Assembly (NCBI GenBank): GCA_900768435.1
Contig: CAAGCW010000011.1
Location: 21,924-85,923 of the forward strand
Reading direction: 5' to 3'
DNA: 64,000 nucleotides
Source: an uncultured Collinsella sp.
Lineage (GTDB): Bacteria; Actinomycetota; Coriobacteriia; Coriobacteriales; Coriobacteriaceae
Made by a program: the position numbers and the translations under genes. The notes below the pieces were generated by a model. That model searched no databases. It saw only the letters and a list, made by a program, of their open reading frames with translations, and was not told where the DNA came from. This document shows positions 16,193-24,898 of the stretch, piece after piece. Each line of letters begins with the position of its first letter. Position 1 is the stretch's first letter.

Positions 16193-17593
16193 CTAATCAA
16201 CCACGTGGGTCGTTGCGACCTGCTTGAGCCAGGCTGCCGACTTCTTAAGGCGACGCTTGTAGCCGTCCATGAGGTCGACCTCGACAAAGCCGTAACGGTT
16301 CTTAAAGGCATTGGCCCAAGACCAGTTATCGATGACGGCCCAGTAATGGTATCCGCGGCATTTGGCGCCCTCGGCGATTGCCTTGGCGACCCACTCCAGG
16401 TGCTGGCGCACAAAGTCGACGCGGTAGTCATCCTGGATGGTTCCTTCGGCGTCACGGTTCTTGTATTCGTCCATGATGCCGATACCGTTCTCGGATACAA
16501 ACCACTCAAGATCGGGGTAGTTCTTAGCGCAGTCCATGCCAAAGTCGTAGAGGCCCTGCGGGTAGATTTCCCAGCCGCGGCTCTCGTTCATAACGGCGTC
16601 GGGCCATACGTACTCGTCGGCAAAGTGCGGCAGGCCGTACTGGTCGACCTTGCTCGCCGGCGCCTGAACACGCGTGGGGTGGTAGTAGTTGCAGCCGAGC
16701 CAGTCGACAACACCCTGCTTGAGAATCTCTTGGTCGCCGGCACGGAACGGGAGCTTAACGCCGCCCTCGGCCAGGCTGTCGAGCACGTCGGCGGGAAGCT
16801 CGCCCTTGGTAATAAGGTCGAGCCACCAGCGATTGTTGATGCCGCTGGTCATACGCACGGCCTCGAGGTCTGCCTCGCTGGGGTTCTGCTTGGTGTAGAC
16901 CGGGGTAAAGCAGTTGATCATGCCGATCTTGGCATCGGCGCGAATAGCGCCCTCGTCATAGGCCTTACGATAGTTGGCCACGGCCAGCGCATGTGCCAGC
17001 GAGATGTGATACTGCACGGTGCGAGCGCGGTTGAAGTCGTGGAGTTGCGGGAACCACACGCCCTCCTGATAACGCTGCTCGGGCTCGACGATGGGCTCGT
17101 TAAAGGTGAACCAGTACTTAATCTCCTGGCCAAACTCGCGGAGGGCGACGTCGGCGTAATGCGCGTAAGCCTCGACGACCTCACGACTCTCCCAGCCGCC
17201 ACGGTTAAAGAGGTAGGTGGGCATGTCAAAGTGGTACAGGTTGACGAACGGCTCCAGGCCGGCCTCGCGAGAGGCGCGGAACAGCTCGTGATACCACGCG
17301 GCGCCCTCCTCATTGAGGTTGCCGTTAGCATCGAGCAGGCGACTCCACTGGATGGAGGTGCGGTAGGTATCCAGGCCCAAGTCCTTCAAAATGCGAAGGT
17401 CCTCCTGGTACTTAGCCATAAAGTCATTGCCGGCATAAGAGCCAACGCGGTTATAGAACGAATCCAGATCCTGGATGGACCAAGTGTCCCACAGGTTCTC
17501 GAGCTTGCCGCCCTGGTTCCACTGACCCTCAGTCTGCGGGCCGGACATAGCGGCGCCAAAGAAGAAGTCACGGGGCAGCTGATACTGAGCCAT
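16193..17593 (-). CDS. bglA: 6-phospho-beta-glucosidase, GH1
   Basis: Hydrolyses the phosphorylated beta-glucoside delivered by the PTS to glucose-6-phosphate and glucose or aglycone. The 466-residue GH1 barrel has the acid/base Glu in FTFNEPIVEPE and the nucleophile Glu in FVSENGIG, plus RTSIQWSRLL near the N-terminus. I chose ATG 17593, with GCGAGGAC upstream, over a longer frame reaching 17716 that runs through the hairpin region. First gene of the operon; IIC follows after 120 nt. Confidence 0.92.
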   Translation of the reverse strand: MAQYQLPRDFFFGAAMSGPQTEGQWNQGGKLENLWDTWSIQDLDSFYNRVGSYAGNDFMAKYQEDLRILKDLGLDTYRTSIQWSRLLDANGNLNEEGAAWYHELFRASREAGLEPFVNLYHFDMPTYLFNRGGWESREVVEAYAHYADVALREFGQEIKYWFTFNEPIVEPEQRYQEGVWFPQLHDFNRARTVQYHISLAHALAVANYRKAYDEGAIRADAKIGMINCFTPVYTKQNPSEADLEAVRMTSGINNRWWLDLITKGELPADVLDSLAEGGVKLPFRAGDQEILKQGVVDWLGCNYYHPTRVQAPASKVDQYGLPHFADEYVWPDAVMNESRGWEIYPQGLYDFGMDCAKNYPDLEWFVSENGIGIMDEYKNRDAEGTIQDDYRVDFVRQHLEWVAKAIAEGAKCRGYHYWAVIDNWSWANAFKNRYGFVEVDLMDGYKRRLKKSAAWLKQVATTHVVD

Positions 17594-17631
17594 CAAAGTC
17601 CTCGCTTTCGTGTCTAGAGCTTTCGGTTGGA

Positions 17632-17711
17632 GACGGGTTTGCTTTGGCAAGTTATCCGGCGCGGGCGCGCACCGGTTATCCGGGTATCCAGCCCGCCAAA
17701 ACAAAACCGTC
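17632..17711. repeat. Long imperfect hairpin in the bglA leader
   Basis: Arms 17632-17648 and 17695-17711 pair at 15 of 17 positions (GACGGGTTTG...AACCGTC). The inside carries two TTATCCGG words. It lies between the bglA start and its promoter, so it would be in the bglA leader RNA. Confidence 0.7.
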
Positions 17712-17759
17712 CCCAAACGGTCGGCCCTGCCGGCGGCAGGGTTCCGTTCGTTGCGTACA

Positions 17760-17787
17760 ACTATAGCGCTCTAATTTCTAAAGTAAA
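17760..17787 (-). promoter_or_regulatory. Probable PTS operon promoter
   Basis: On the minus strand TTTACT, 16 bases, TATAGT. It faces away from the GntR gene and gives a leader of about 160 nt before bglA. The surrounding 17770-17840 stretch is A+T-rich, as expected of a divergent control region. Confidence 0.5.
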
Positions 17788-17895
17788 GCGTCTTTTTGTT
17801 TTTTCTTTCTCGGACTTCTTATATAAAAGTAATATGGGTGCCTCGTTGGGGGTTATACTTACTTGCGTATTCTTATATGTCGGAAAGGAGGTTCC

Positions 17896-18615
17896 ATGAT
17901 TCCCAAATACGAGGCGATAGCTGCAGATATCCGTCGAAGCATCGAGGATGGCGCTCTTAAACCGGGCGACAAGCTACCCACCGTCGTTGAGTTCTGTGAG
18001 CTCTATAGCGTTTCCAAAATCACCGTCAAACGAGCTATCGAGCAGATCACCGAGGAGGGTCTTGTTACCAGCCGGCGCGGATCGGGCACCTACGTTAAAG
18101 ACACGGCGGGGCTTCCCGACAAGGCGTTTTTCCAGGGCAAGAACGACCGCGCCCAGGGCTTTTCGTATGAGCACCGCGGGGAGAAGGTAACCTCGGTGGT
18201 CTACGATTTCTCGATTGTCAATCCGCCGGCAGAGGTTGCGACTCGGCTGGGAATTGCCGAGGATGACTTTGCCTATCACATCGTGCGCGTGCGCCAGGTC
18301 GACGAGAAGCCCATCGTTATCGAGTACACCTACATGCCCCTCGAGCTGATTCCGGGCCTTAAAAAGAAAGACCTGTATGGATCGGTCTACAGCTTCATCC
18401 GCGAGCAATGCGGGCTGAAGATTTCGAGCTTCCACCGCACCATTCGCGCCGTAGCGGCAACCGAGGAAGAGGCTGAGCGCCTGGACACCAAACCCGGCTC
18501 TCCCCTGCTCGAGCTCAACCAGATTGGCTTTTTGGATAGCGGCACCGCCTTTGAGCATTCGATCTCGCGCAACGTTGGTGACCGCTTTGAGCTGCACAAC
18601 GTAACGTTGGCATAG
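17896..18615 (+). CDS. GntR-family regulator with UTRA domain (HutC/YvoA type)
   Basis: Sugar-responsive repressor. The N-terminal winged helix (residues 1-68) has KPGDKLPTVVEFCELYSVSK and ITEEGLVTSRRGSGTYV; the C-terminal UTRA ligand domain covers about 90-235. ATG 17896 follows GAAAGGAGG at good spacing. It is divergent from bglA-PTS, and in this family the divergent operon is usually the target. The effector is probably a 6-phospho-sugar; that is inference. manA follows 73 nt downstream. Confidence 0.9.
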   Translation: MIPKYEAIAADIRRSIEDGALKPGDKLPTVVEFCELYSVSKITVKRAIEQITEEGLVTSRRGSGTYVKDTAGLPDKAFFQGKNDRAQGFSYEHRGEKVTSVVYDFSIVNPPAEVATRLGIAEDDFAYHIVRVRQVDEKPIVIEYTYMPLELIPGLKKKDLYGSVYSFIREQCGLKISSFHRTIRAVAATEEEAERLDTKPGSPLLELNQIGFLDSGTAFEHSISRNVGDRFELHNVTLA

Positions 18616-18688
18616 TTTTGTAGTCATGCGGGCGCTCGTTATGGCTCGTTTAGAGTGGGCAACCGCACAACACCATGGGGGTATGAAC

Positions 18689-19621
18689 ATGTCCGATTTG
18701 ATTAAACTAACGCCGATCTTCCACGAGAAGATCTGGGGCGGCCGCCAGCTCGAAACCGTATTTGGTTACGACATTCCCGAGGGTCCCATCGGTGAGTGCT
18801 GGGCCATCTCGGCCCATCCCAACGGCGACTGCCAGATTGCGGAGGGCCCGTATGCCGGCCACACGCTGTCGTGGCTGTGGGCCGAGCACCGTGAGCTCTT
18901 TGGCAACTGCGAGGGCAAGGAGTTCCCGCTGCTCATTAAGATTCTGGACGCCAAGGACGACCTTTCGATCCAGATTCACCCCAACGACGAGTACGCCGCC
19001 GAGCACGAGAACGGCAGCCTGGGCAAGACCGAGTGCTGGTATGTGCTGGACTGCGAGCCCGGTGCCACGATCATCGTCGGCCAGCGCGCCAAGGACCGCG
19101 CCGAGGCAGCGCAGATGATCGAGGACGGCCGCTGGGACGACATGCTCAACGTGCTGCCGATTCACAAGGGCGACTTTTTCCAGATTGACTCCGGTACCGT
19201 GCACGCTATTAAGACCGGCACGCTCATTTTGGAGACGCAGCAGTCGAGCGATGTGACCTATCGCCTGTACGACTACGACCGCCCCGGCACCGACGGCAAG
19301 CTGCGCCCGCTGCATATTGAGCAGAGCCTCGACTGCATCGATTTTGATGTTCAGGCGCCGACCGACGGCACCGTGACCGCGCCCGAGGTCGACGGCGTGA
19401 CCGAGCTCGAGTCCAACCCCTGCTACACCGTCGATCGCGTGCGCGTCGACGGCAGCAAGACCCTCGAGCAGCGCTGGCCCTTCATGTGCCTGTCGGTCAT
19501 CGACGGCGAAGGCACCGTCTGCGGCGACCCCGTCCACAAGGGAAGCCACCTCCTGGCCCCCAGCACCGTCACCTCCATCGACCTCGAAGGCAAGATGGAA
19601 CTGATCGTCTCGCACCTGTAA
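18689..19621 (+). CDS. manA: Mannose-6-phosphate isomerase
   Basis: Interconverts mannose-6-phosphate and fructose-6-phosphate. This is the short 310-residue cupin form typical of Gram-positive bacteria. The zinc ligands are in QIHPNDEYA, GKTECWYVL and SGTVHAI; ETQQSSDVTYRLYDYDR is the second conserved block. I chose ATG 18689 with GGGGG six bases upstream. Probably co-transcribed with the GntR gene. Its stop is followed 17 nt later by the long hairpin at 19639. Confidence 0.93.
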   Translation: MSDLIKLTPIFHEKIWGGRQLETVFGYDIPEGPIGECWAISAHPNGDCQIAEGPYAGHTLSWLWAEHRELFGNCEGKEFPLLIKILDAKDDLSIQIHPNDEYAAEHENGSLGKTECWYVLDCEPGATIIVGQRAKDRAEAAQMIEDGRWDDMLNVLPIHKGDFFQIDSGTVHAIKTGTLILETQQSSDVTYRLYDYDRPGTDGKLRPLHIEQSLDCIDFDVQAPTDGTVTAPEVDGVTELESNPCYTVDRVRVDGSKTLEQRWPFMCLSVIDGEGTVCGDPVHKGSHLLAPSTVTSIDLEGKMELIVSHL

Positions 19622-19638
19622 GTCATCGATCCCCGAGC

Positions 19639-19767
19639 GCTCGCCGGGACGGGCGCGGGGATTGGTCGCCTGCTCGGGCAGTCCTGCTCGCACGGAGAGC
19701 ACATTAAGTGCTCTCCGGCTCGTGCGGAACTCGCGATCGGCCAAACCCTGCGCCCGTCCCGGCGAGC
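19639..19767. repeat. Long 3' hairpin with 75-nt conserved core (copy A, after manA)
   Basis: Outer arms 19639-19656 and 19750-19767 are an 18-bp perfect pair (GCTCGCCGGGACGGGCGC and complement). The core 19665-19739 is the reverse complement of 21896-21970 with two differences, and has a tip GGAGAGCAC-ATTAA-GTGCTCTCC. Relative to its upstream gene it has the same orientation as copy B after pcrA. Confidence 0.85.
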
Positions 19768-19797
19768 CTCTGGCTAGTTACGACAATCAAAAAGCAA

Positions 19798-19836
19798 CAA
19801 GGGGCTCCCCCGCCCATCAAACGGGAGAGCCCCTTG
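19798..19836 (-). terminator. Terminator of the toxin-antitoxin-like cassette
   Basis: Stem CAAGGGGCTC.../...GAGCCCCTTG; on the minus strand TTGTTGCTTTTTG follows. It closely resembles the hairpin at 21747-21784 in the same orientation. Confidence 0.75.
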
Positions 19837-19859
19837 CCATATATAACGAATCACGACGC

Positions 19860-20627
19860 CTACAAATAGACCCTCTCCAGAAACGATAACGTGTCCTGAA
19901 GTCGTGTCCTTTCCTTACGGTTGGTCTGCCGATCTACATAAGAAGAAAAGTCCGCAAAAAAATCCTCTGCGTCAATCCTCATTTGCTCTGTTAGCTCCAA
20001 ACGAGCCGAAGGCGGCAACAAACCAGCAAGCCGAGCAACATCCGAACGATGCTTTCGTCGATCAATGCTATTGCAACGACGTCCTTCCTCATAACTTCTG
20101 TTGATATCGATGTGCGCACGCATCTTAAGGGGAATGATATGGAGTGCATCGAGCAACGTGACGCCCCCTACGTTCGTTGCGTTATCACGAATAAACTCAT
20201 AGTAGCCATCATCGAGAATAATGGCAGAGAGACTCGATATCGCTCCGTCAAAGGATAGAGGAGCCACTTCGCTCGTTTCATCTTCAAGCGTAAAGTCTGG
20301 ATGCCGGGCAAACAACTCGATTTGGCCGGGATAATCTAAGGCCTGCCTTGATCCTTCGGGTAAACGGAATCGATAGTAAGTACACTTTCCATCGCCGACT
20401 TTTCCAATCTCGTATCCAGCGATTTTGATAAATGTCCAAAATGCAGTGGCAAATTCGATGCTATTTCCATCAACAATTACAACAACATCCAAATCTTCGG
20501 TAGCCCTAAATGAATCACCTTCGCTGTCAAATAGAACGCTGCAGGCTCCTCCGCCAATAAGGACATAGCCGCCCTCGCAATTGCTCATGGCAGCGGCAAA
20601 TCGCTCTATTCCCCTTACTTTTGGCAT
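19860..20627 (-). CDS. Nucleotidyltransferase-like protein (AbiEii-type, candidate toxin)
   Basis: A 255-residue protein with a minimal nucleotidyltransferase start: YVLIGGGACSVLF, then FRATEDLDVVVIV, the usual G-G/S and D-x-D pattern. The rest includes LDALHIIPLKMRAHIDINRSYEEG, as seen in AbiEii-like proteins that depend on a partner. Its start overlaps the upstream gene by 13 nt, so the pair is co-translated. Lower G+C than its neighbours and flanking repeats suggest acquisition. Type IV toxin-antitoxin membership is inferred from architecture and pairing, not shown. Confidence 0.7.
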   Translation of the reverse strand: MPKVRGIERFAAAMSNCEGGYVLIGGGACSVLFDSEGDSFRATEDLDVVVIVDGNSIEFATAFWTFIKIAGYEIGKVGDGKCTYYRFRLPEGSRQALDYPGQIELFARHPDFTLEDETSEVAPLSFDGAISSLSAIILDDGYYEFIRDNATNVGGVTLLDALHIIPLKMRAHIDINRSYEEGRRCNSIDRRKHRSDVARLAGLLPPSARLELTEQMRIDAEDFFADFSSYVDRQTNRKERTRLQDTLSFLERVYL

Positions 20628-21637
20628 ATCGTCCTCCTGAGCTGTTCGACCGCATCGAGCAGGCGGTCGTCTTTGTAGTCTGCTTTCGCGCAGGCAACAT
20701 ATAAGGAAAACGGGTCAACGCATTGCAGGCCCGCGGTGTCAAAGCTAACATCGGACGGCTCGTCCACGGGATACGACCAAACCTCAATCTCGATAGCAGG
20801 CGATTCGTACCACTGGGCCTCCAGCCATCTGTCACCCATACGCTCTTTTAAGGCCTCTAGCTGATACTTTTCGAGAGCAATGGTTGGGGCAGAGCCATCA
20901 TGAGCAAGGTCGGACATATAGCTAAGGGCAGACACGCCGGAAAGCAGCGCATCAACGGCCCGCAAATCTACCCTATCGACTGCCTCCTTAAGCCGGATGC
21001 GTTCTATAGCTGGCGAGCGAAGGTAGTCCTCAAACCCGTCTAGCAACGTCTCGGTCGACAACCCGGTGTCGTGCAATATACGCTTTTTGCCATCCCGCAC
21101 AATCAATCCAGGAGCTATAGCGGCAATTTCTGAAAGATAGTTGCTTACGCTCGCCGCGCTTTTACCACACAGGCGCGCCAGGTCGCCGGCAGAACAGTCA
21201 ACCCATCGCCCTGCAATGTAATTTAATACGACTCGCTGGGATTGGGGTGAAAGCGGGGCTGCAGAGGGAGCGTTCAGTATCTCATCAGAAATGAAGGCAC
21301 CCATAAACGGCAGAAACGCATTCTGCCCATCTCGAATATATGCAATTCCCTCCGAAGCCAGCGCATGCATAAAGCCCAAATCCATGGCATCCCAGCAAAT
21401 TGCCACCGGACGAGCATCGACCTTGCGCACGGCATCAACAATGTTTCGTGCCGAAATAACACTGGGCAGCTCTTTTGGCTCGGCAACAATAAAGCCACCT
21501 TGCTCAGACGTGCCAAGCTGCGCCAAATGAAGCGAAAACCGCTCGAGATACATACGGGGAATCTGCACCTCTACCGGCCTTGGATCGATAGCGAGCTCTA
21601 AGGAGAAGATGCGTTTCGGGGGACAGGATATTAACAC
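20615..21637 (-). CDS. HTH protein, candidate AbiEi-like antitoxin/regulator
   Basis: 340 residues. The N-terminal half has VAICWDAMDLGFMHALASEGIAYI and FLPFMG, like uncharacterised HTH proteins paired with nucleotidyltransferases. A helix-turn-helix, DLARLCGKSAASVSNYLSEI, lies near 155-175. The frame opens with GTG at 21637; the ribosome site is weak, and a later ATG (MYLERFSLHL) is possible. It is preceded by a strong promoter overlapping palindromes, fitting self-repression. First gene of the two-gene cassette. Confidence 0.65.
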   Translation of the reverse strand: MLISCPPKRIFSLELAIDPRPVEVQIPRMYLERFSLHLAQLGTSEQGGFIVAEPKELPSVISARNIVDAVRKVDARPVAICWDAMDLGFMHALASEGIAYIRDGQNAFLPFMGAFISDEILNAPSAAPLSPQSQRVVLNYIAGRWVDCSAGDLARLCGKSAASVSNYLSEIAAIAPGLIVRDGKKRILHDTGLSTETLLDGFEDYLRSPAIERIRLKEAVDRVDLRAVDALLSGVSALSYMSDLAHDGSAPTIALEKYQLEALKERMGDRWLEAQWYESPAIEIEVWSYPVDEPSDVSFDTAGLQCVDPFSLYVACAKADYKDDRLLDAVEQLRRTICQK

Positions 21638-21662
21638 TCCCTATCACCATTTTCATTTCACC

Positions 21663-21712
21663 AACGTTTTAGTTACTATCTAAAATTATACTGAACAGTA
21701 TAAAACGTTCAA
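21663..21712 (-). promoter_or_regulatory. Cassette promoter with overlapping operator palindromes
   Basis: On the minus strand TTGAAC (21707-21712), 16 bases, TATAAT (21685-21690). An 18-bp palindrome TTATACTGAACAGTATAA (21686-21703) lies over the -10 and spacer, and a wider pair AACGTTTTA (21663-21671) / TAAAACGTT (21701-21709) brackets it. Confidence 0.7.
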
Positions 21713-21746
21713 TCACCAAAACCACAAGGTAACAACCCAAACGCAA

Positions 21747-21784
21747 CAAGGGGCACTCCCGCTCATCAACGGGGGAGCCCCTTG
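21747..21784 (-). terminator. Hairpin resembling the cassette terminator
   Basis: Stem CAAGGGGC.../...GCCCCTTG with loop CTCATCAA; on the minus strand TTGTTGCG follows, a weaker T-run. It would end pcrA transcripts. Homologous to the 19798-19836 hairpin and in direct orientation with it, so the pair brackets the cassette. Confidence 0.65.
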
Positions 21785-21867
21785 CCATGTCTAATTATTC
21801 AGCCCACCCGGCTCTCCAGACCAAAAAGCGACCGAGCAGAGCGACGCTCGCAAGCAACGTTACCCAA

Positions 21868-21996
21868 GGCCCCGGACAGGCGCCATGGACAACGTCGATC
21901 GCGAGTTCCGCACGAGCCGGAGAGCACTTAATGTGCTCTCCGCGCGAGCAGGACTGTCCGAGCAGGCGACGTTGTCCATGGCGCCTGTCCGGGGCC
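21868..21996. repeat. Long 3' hairpin with 75-nt conserved core (copy B, after pcrA)
   Basis: Outer arms 21868-21897 and 21967-21996 are a perfect 30-bp pair (GGCCCCGGACAGGCGCC...). These arms are unrelated to those of copy A, yet the core 21896-21970 is the same. It begins 7 nt past the pcrA stop. Confidence 0.88.
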
Positions 21997-22003
21997 GCCG
22001 AGA

Positions 22004-24898
22004 TTACGACAGCTTGACGATCGGCGCAAAGCCCTTCATGAGCTTTTTGGTCTGGCCGGTCTTTTCGAATTGGACCTCGATCATGTCTCCGGCGACCGAG
22101 ATCACGGTACCGGCGCCAAAGGTCTTGTGGCTCACGGTATCGCCCGCGGCAAAGTCCTGCGATGCACTGGCGCGATCGACCTTGCGCTCCACCGTCGGCG
22201 ACACCTTGGACGACGGCTTTTTGGCTCGCGGTGCACCCGAGCCAAAGGTCGAGGCAACACGGCCGGCATCGGGCGACACCCCGCGATGGCGCTCGGTCCC
22301 GTAGCTGCTACCGCCAAAGAAATCGTCAAAGCTCGATCCACCGCGCGAACCGGAGCCGCCGGTCGAGCGCGTATGCGAGCCAAACACCTTGCCGCCGTAC
22401 ATATCCGAGCCCATGCCCGAGCCAAAGGTGCCGTGACGGTCGCCGCGCTTCTCCCAGCCCGTGCCCTCAAAACCGGCAGAACCGATACCGCTAAACTCGA
22501 TATCCTCAAACGGGATCTCGTTGAGGAAGCGCGAGCGCGGGTTGGCAGAAGTCGAGCCGTAGGTGCGACGCGTGGCCGCATAGGTCAGGAACAGGCGTTT
22601 ACGGGCGCGCGTGATGGCAACGTAGGCCAGGCGACGCTCCTCCTCGAGCTTGCCCGGATCATCGCTGCCGCCAAAGTCGTGCACGTGCGGGAAGATGCCC
22701 TCCTCCATGCCGGCCACGAACACCGCCGGGAACTCCAAACCCTTGGCGGAGTGGATGGTCATCATGGTGATGGCGTGCGTCTCGCCGGCCAGGGAATCCA
22801 AGTCGGAGCGCAAGGCTAGCCACTCCATGAGCGCCGGCAGCGCCTTACAGGTGAGCGGGCCGTAGGTGCGCTCGATTTCGTCAGCATGCACGGCACCGGC
22901 GGGCAGCTCTTTTGGCGCGGCATACGCGTTGCCCGCGATGGCGGCGGCCAGGGCATCCTGCGGAGACAGCGCCGGAGCGGCCAAGCTATCGAGCGGATTG
23001 GAGCCCGCGGCGTCACGAGCGCCGACAAGTGCCTCAAACGAGGATGCCGGAGCGGACGGTCCCGGCTCGGGCGCAGGTGCGCTCACCACGACGGGCTCGG
23101 CGGCGGCAGGCACATCGGCAACACCAGCTGCACGCAGCTCTTCCAAGCTCTCGAGCGTACCCTCGATATCCTCGTGTGTCTCCTCAAATTCGGCGGCGAC
23201 GCCCAGGAATTCCTGGATGTTCTCGGCGCGGCTCTCGGACTCCATGGTGCCCTCGGCGCGAAAAGCCTGCAGCTGGCCCGTCTTATCGACAATCATCTCG
23301 ACGACGTCCTTGAGCTCGCCGTCCATGCGGCGGCCCTCGCGCACCAGCGCCACAAAACTCGACAGGCCGTTGCGCACCTTGGCGCTAAACATGCCCGTCT
23401 CGGCTGTTGCGATCTCGCAGGCCTGGAAGAACGAGCAGCGGTTGTCGCGCGCCAGCTGCTCGATCTTTTGAATCGAGGTGGAGCCGATGCCGCGGCGCGG
23501 CGTGTTGATGACGCGCTTGACGCTCATCTCGTCGGCCGGGTTCACGATCATCTTGAGGTAGGCCATGACATCGCGGATCTCGGCGCGGTCGAAGAATCGC
23601 GTGCCGCCCACGATCTTGTAGGGCACGCCCGCGCGCAGGAACATATCTTCGAGAATACGCGACTGGGCGTTGGTGCGGTAGAACACGGCGATATCGTCGT
23701 AGCTCGTACCCTTGGCATGCAGTTTTTCGATCTCGCCGGCAATCCAGCGGCCCTCATCGCGCTCGTCGCTCGCCTGGAAGGCCTGGATCTTCTCGCCATC
23801 GCCCTCGGCCGTAAACAGGCGCTTGTCCTTGCGCTGCGAGTTGTGGCGCACCACGGCGTTGGCGGCGCTCAGGATATGGCCCGTGGAGCGGTAGTTTTGC
23901 TCCAGTTTGACCGTCTTGCAGTTTTTAAAGTCCTGCTCAAAGTCCAGGATGTTGGTGATGTCGGCGCCACGCCAGCTGTAAATGGACTGGTCGTCGTCGC
24001 CCACGACCATGAGGTTTTGGTACTTGGCGGCCAGCAGGTTGGCGATCTCGTACTGGACGTGGTTGGTGTCCTGATACTCGTCGACGCTAATATAGCGGAA
24101 GCGCTCCTGGTACTTGTCGAGCACCTCGGGACGGGTGCGCAGCAGCTCGAGCGTGCGCACGAGCAGGTCGTCGAAGTCCATCGCGTTGGCGGCGCGCAGG
24201 CGGCGCTCCAGCTCCAGGTAGACCTGCGCGGCCTTTTTGTCATTGGGGCTGTCAGCGGATTTGAGCATGTCCTCGGGCCCGATCATGGCATTTTTGGCCG
24301 AGCTGATCTTGGAGCGGATCATGTTGATGGGGAATTGCTTTTGCTCGATGCCGAGCGCCTGCATAATGTCACGCACCATGCGCTTTGAGTCGTCGTCATC
24401 GTAGATGGTGAACTGACCGGTATAGCCCAGCAGGTCGGCGTCCTCGCGCAGCATGCGCACGCACATGGCATGGAAGGTGCACACCCACATGCCACGGGTG
24501 CCGCTGGGGATGAGTGCCGCCAGACGCTCGCGCATCTCGGCCGCAGCCTTGTTGGTAAACGTAATGGCAAGAACCTGCCAAGGCTTAACGCCCAGGTCGC
24601 CGAGCATATGTGCGATGCGGAAGGTCAAGACGCGGGTCTTGCCCGAGCCGGCACCGGCGAGCACCAGCAACGGGCCCTCGGTGGACAGGACCGCCTCGCG
24701 CTGGGCGGGATTAAGGCTGTCGATGTCGACGAGCGGCTTGGCGGGCTTGGGTGCCGGCGCGGGAGCGTCGTAGATGTCGAGCGGGACGAGCTCGGGCTCC
24801 GGCGCAGCAGGGACGGCATATGCATCGAGCGGCACGGGTTCCGGCGCGGGCGGCACGGGTACCGCGGCATTCTTTTCCCAGGGCAAGGGCTGGGTCAT
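22004..24898 (-). CDS. pcrA: UvrD/PcrA-family DNA helicase with Pro/Ala-rich additions
   Basis: Superfamily 1A 3'-5' helicase for repair and replication-fork upkeep. Motifs in order: LNPAQREAV (Q motif), AGAGSGKTR (Walker A, about 81-89), FTNKAAAEM, DEYQDTN (Walker B), GDDDQSIYSWRGA, LEQNYRS, TIHSAKGLEF and VAITRARKRLFL. The 964 residues exceed the usual 700-780. The excess is a Pro-rich N-terminus of about 60 residues with two PEP-VPLD-Y units and an Ala/Pro-rich insert near 620-700. ATG 24898 has GAGGAG upstream. Confidence 0.93.
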   Translation of the reverse strand: MTQPLPWEKNAAVPVPPAPEPVPLDAYAVPAAPEPELVPLDIYDAPAPAPKPAKPLVDIDSLNPAQREAVLSTEGPLLVLAGAGSGKTRVLTFRIAHMLGDLGVKPWQVLAITFTNKAAAEMRERLAALIPSGTRGMWVCTFHAMCVRMLREDADLLGYTGQFTIYDDDDSKRMVRDIMQALGIEQKQFPINMIRSKISSAKNAMIGPEDMLKSADSPNDKKAAQVYLELERRLRAANAMDFDDLLVRTLELLRTRPEVLDKYQERFRYISVDEYQDTNHVQYEIANLLAAKYQNLMVVGDDDQSIYSWRGADITNILDFEQDFKNCKTVKLEQNYRSTGHILSAANAVVRHNSQRKDKRLFTAEGDGEKIQAFQASDERDEGRWIAGEIEKLHAKGTSYDDIAVFYRTNAQSRILEDMFLRAGVPYKIVGGTRFFDRAEIRDVMAYLKMIVNPADEMSVKRVINTPRRGIGSTSIQKIEQLARDNRCSFFQACEIATAETGMFSAKVRNGLSSFVALVREGRRMDGELKDVVEMIVDKTGQLQAFRAEGTMESESRAENIQEFLGVAAEFEETHEDIEGTLESLEELRAAGVADVPAAAEPVVVSAPAPEPGPSAPASSFEALVGARDAAGSNPLDSLAAPALSPQDALAAAIAGNAYAAPKELPAGAVHADEIERTYGPLTCKALPALMEWLALRSDLDSLAGETHAITMMTIHSAKGLEFPAVFVAGMEEGIFPHVHDFGGSDDPGKLEEERRLAYVAITRARKRLFLTYAATRRTYGSTSANPRSRFLNEIPFEDIEFSGIGSAGFEGTGWEKRGDRHGTFGSGMGSDMYGGKVFGSHTRSTGGSGSRGGSSFDDFFGGSSYGTERHRGVSPDAGRVASTFGSGAPRAKKPSSKVSPTVERKVDRASASQDFAAGDTVSHKTFGAGTVISVAGDMIEVQFEKTGQTKKLMKGFAPIVKLS

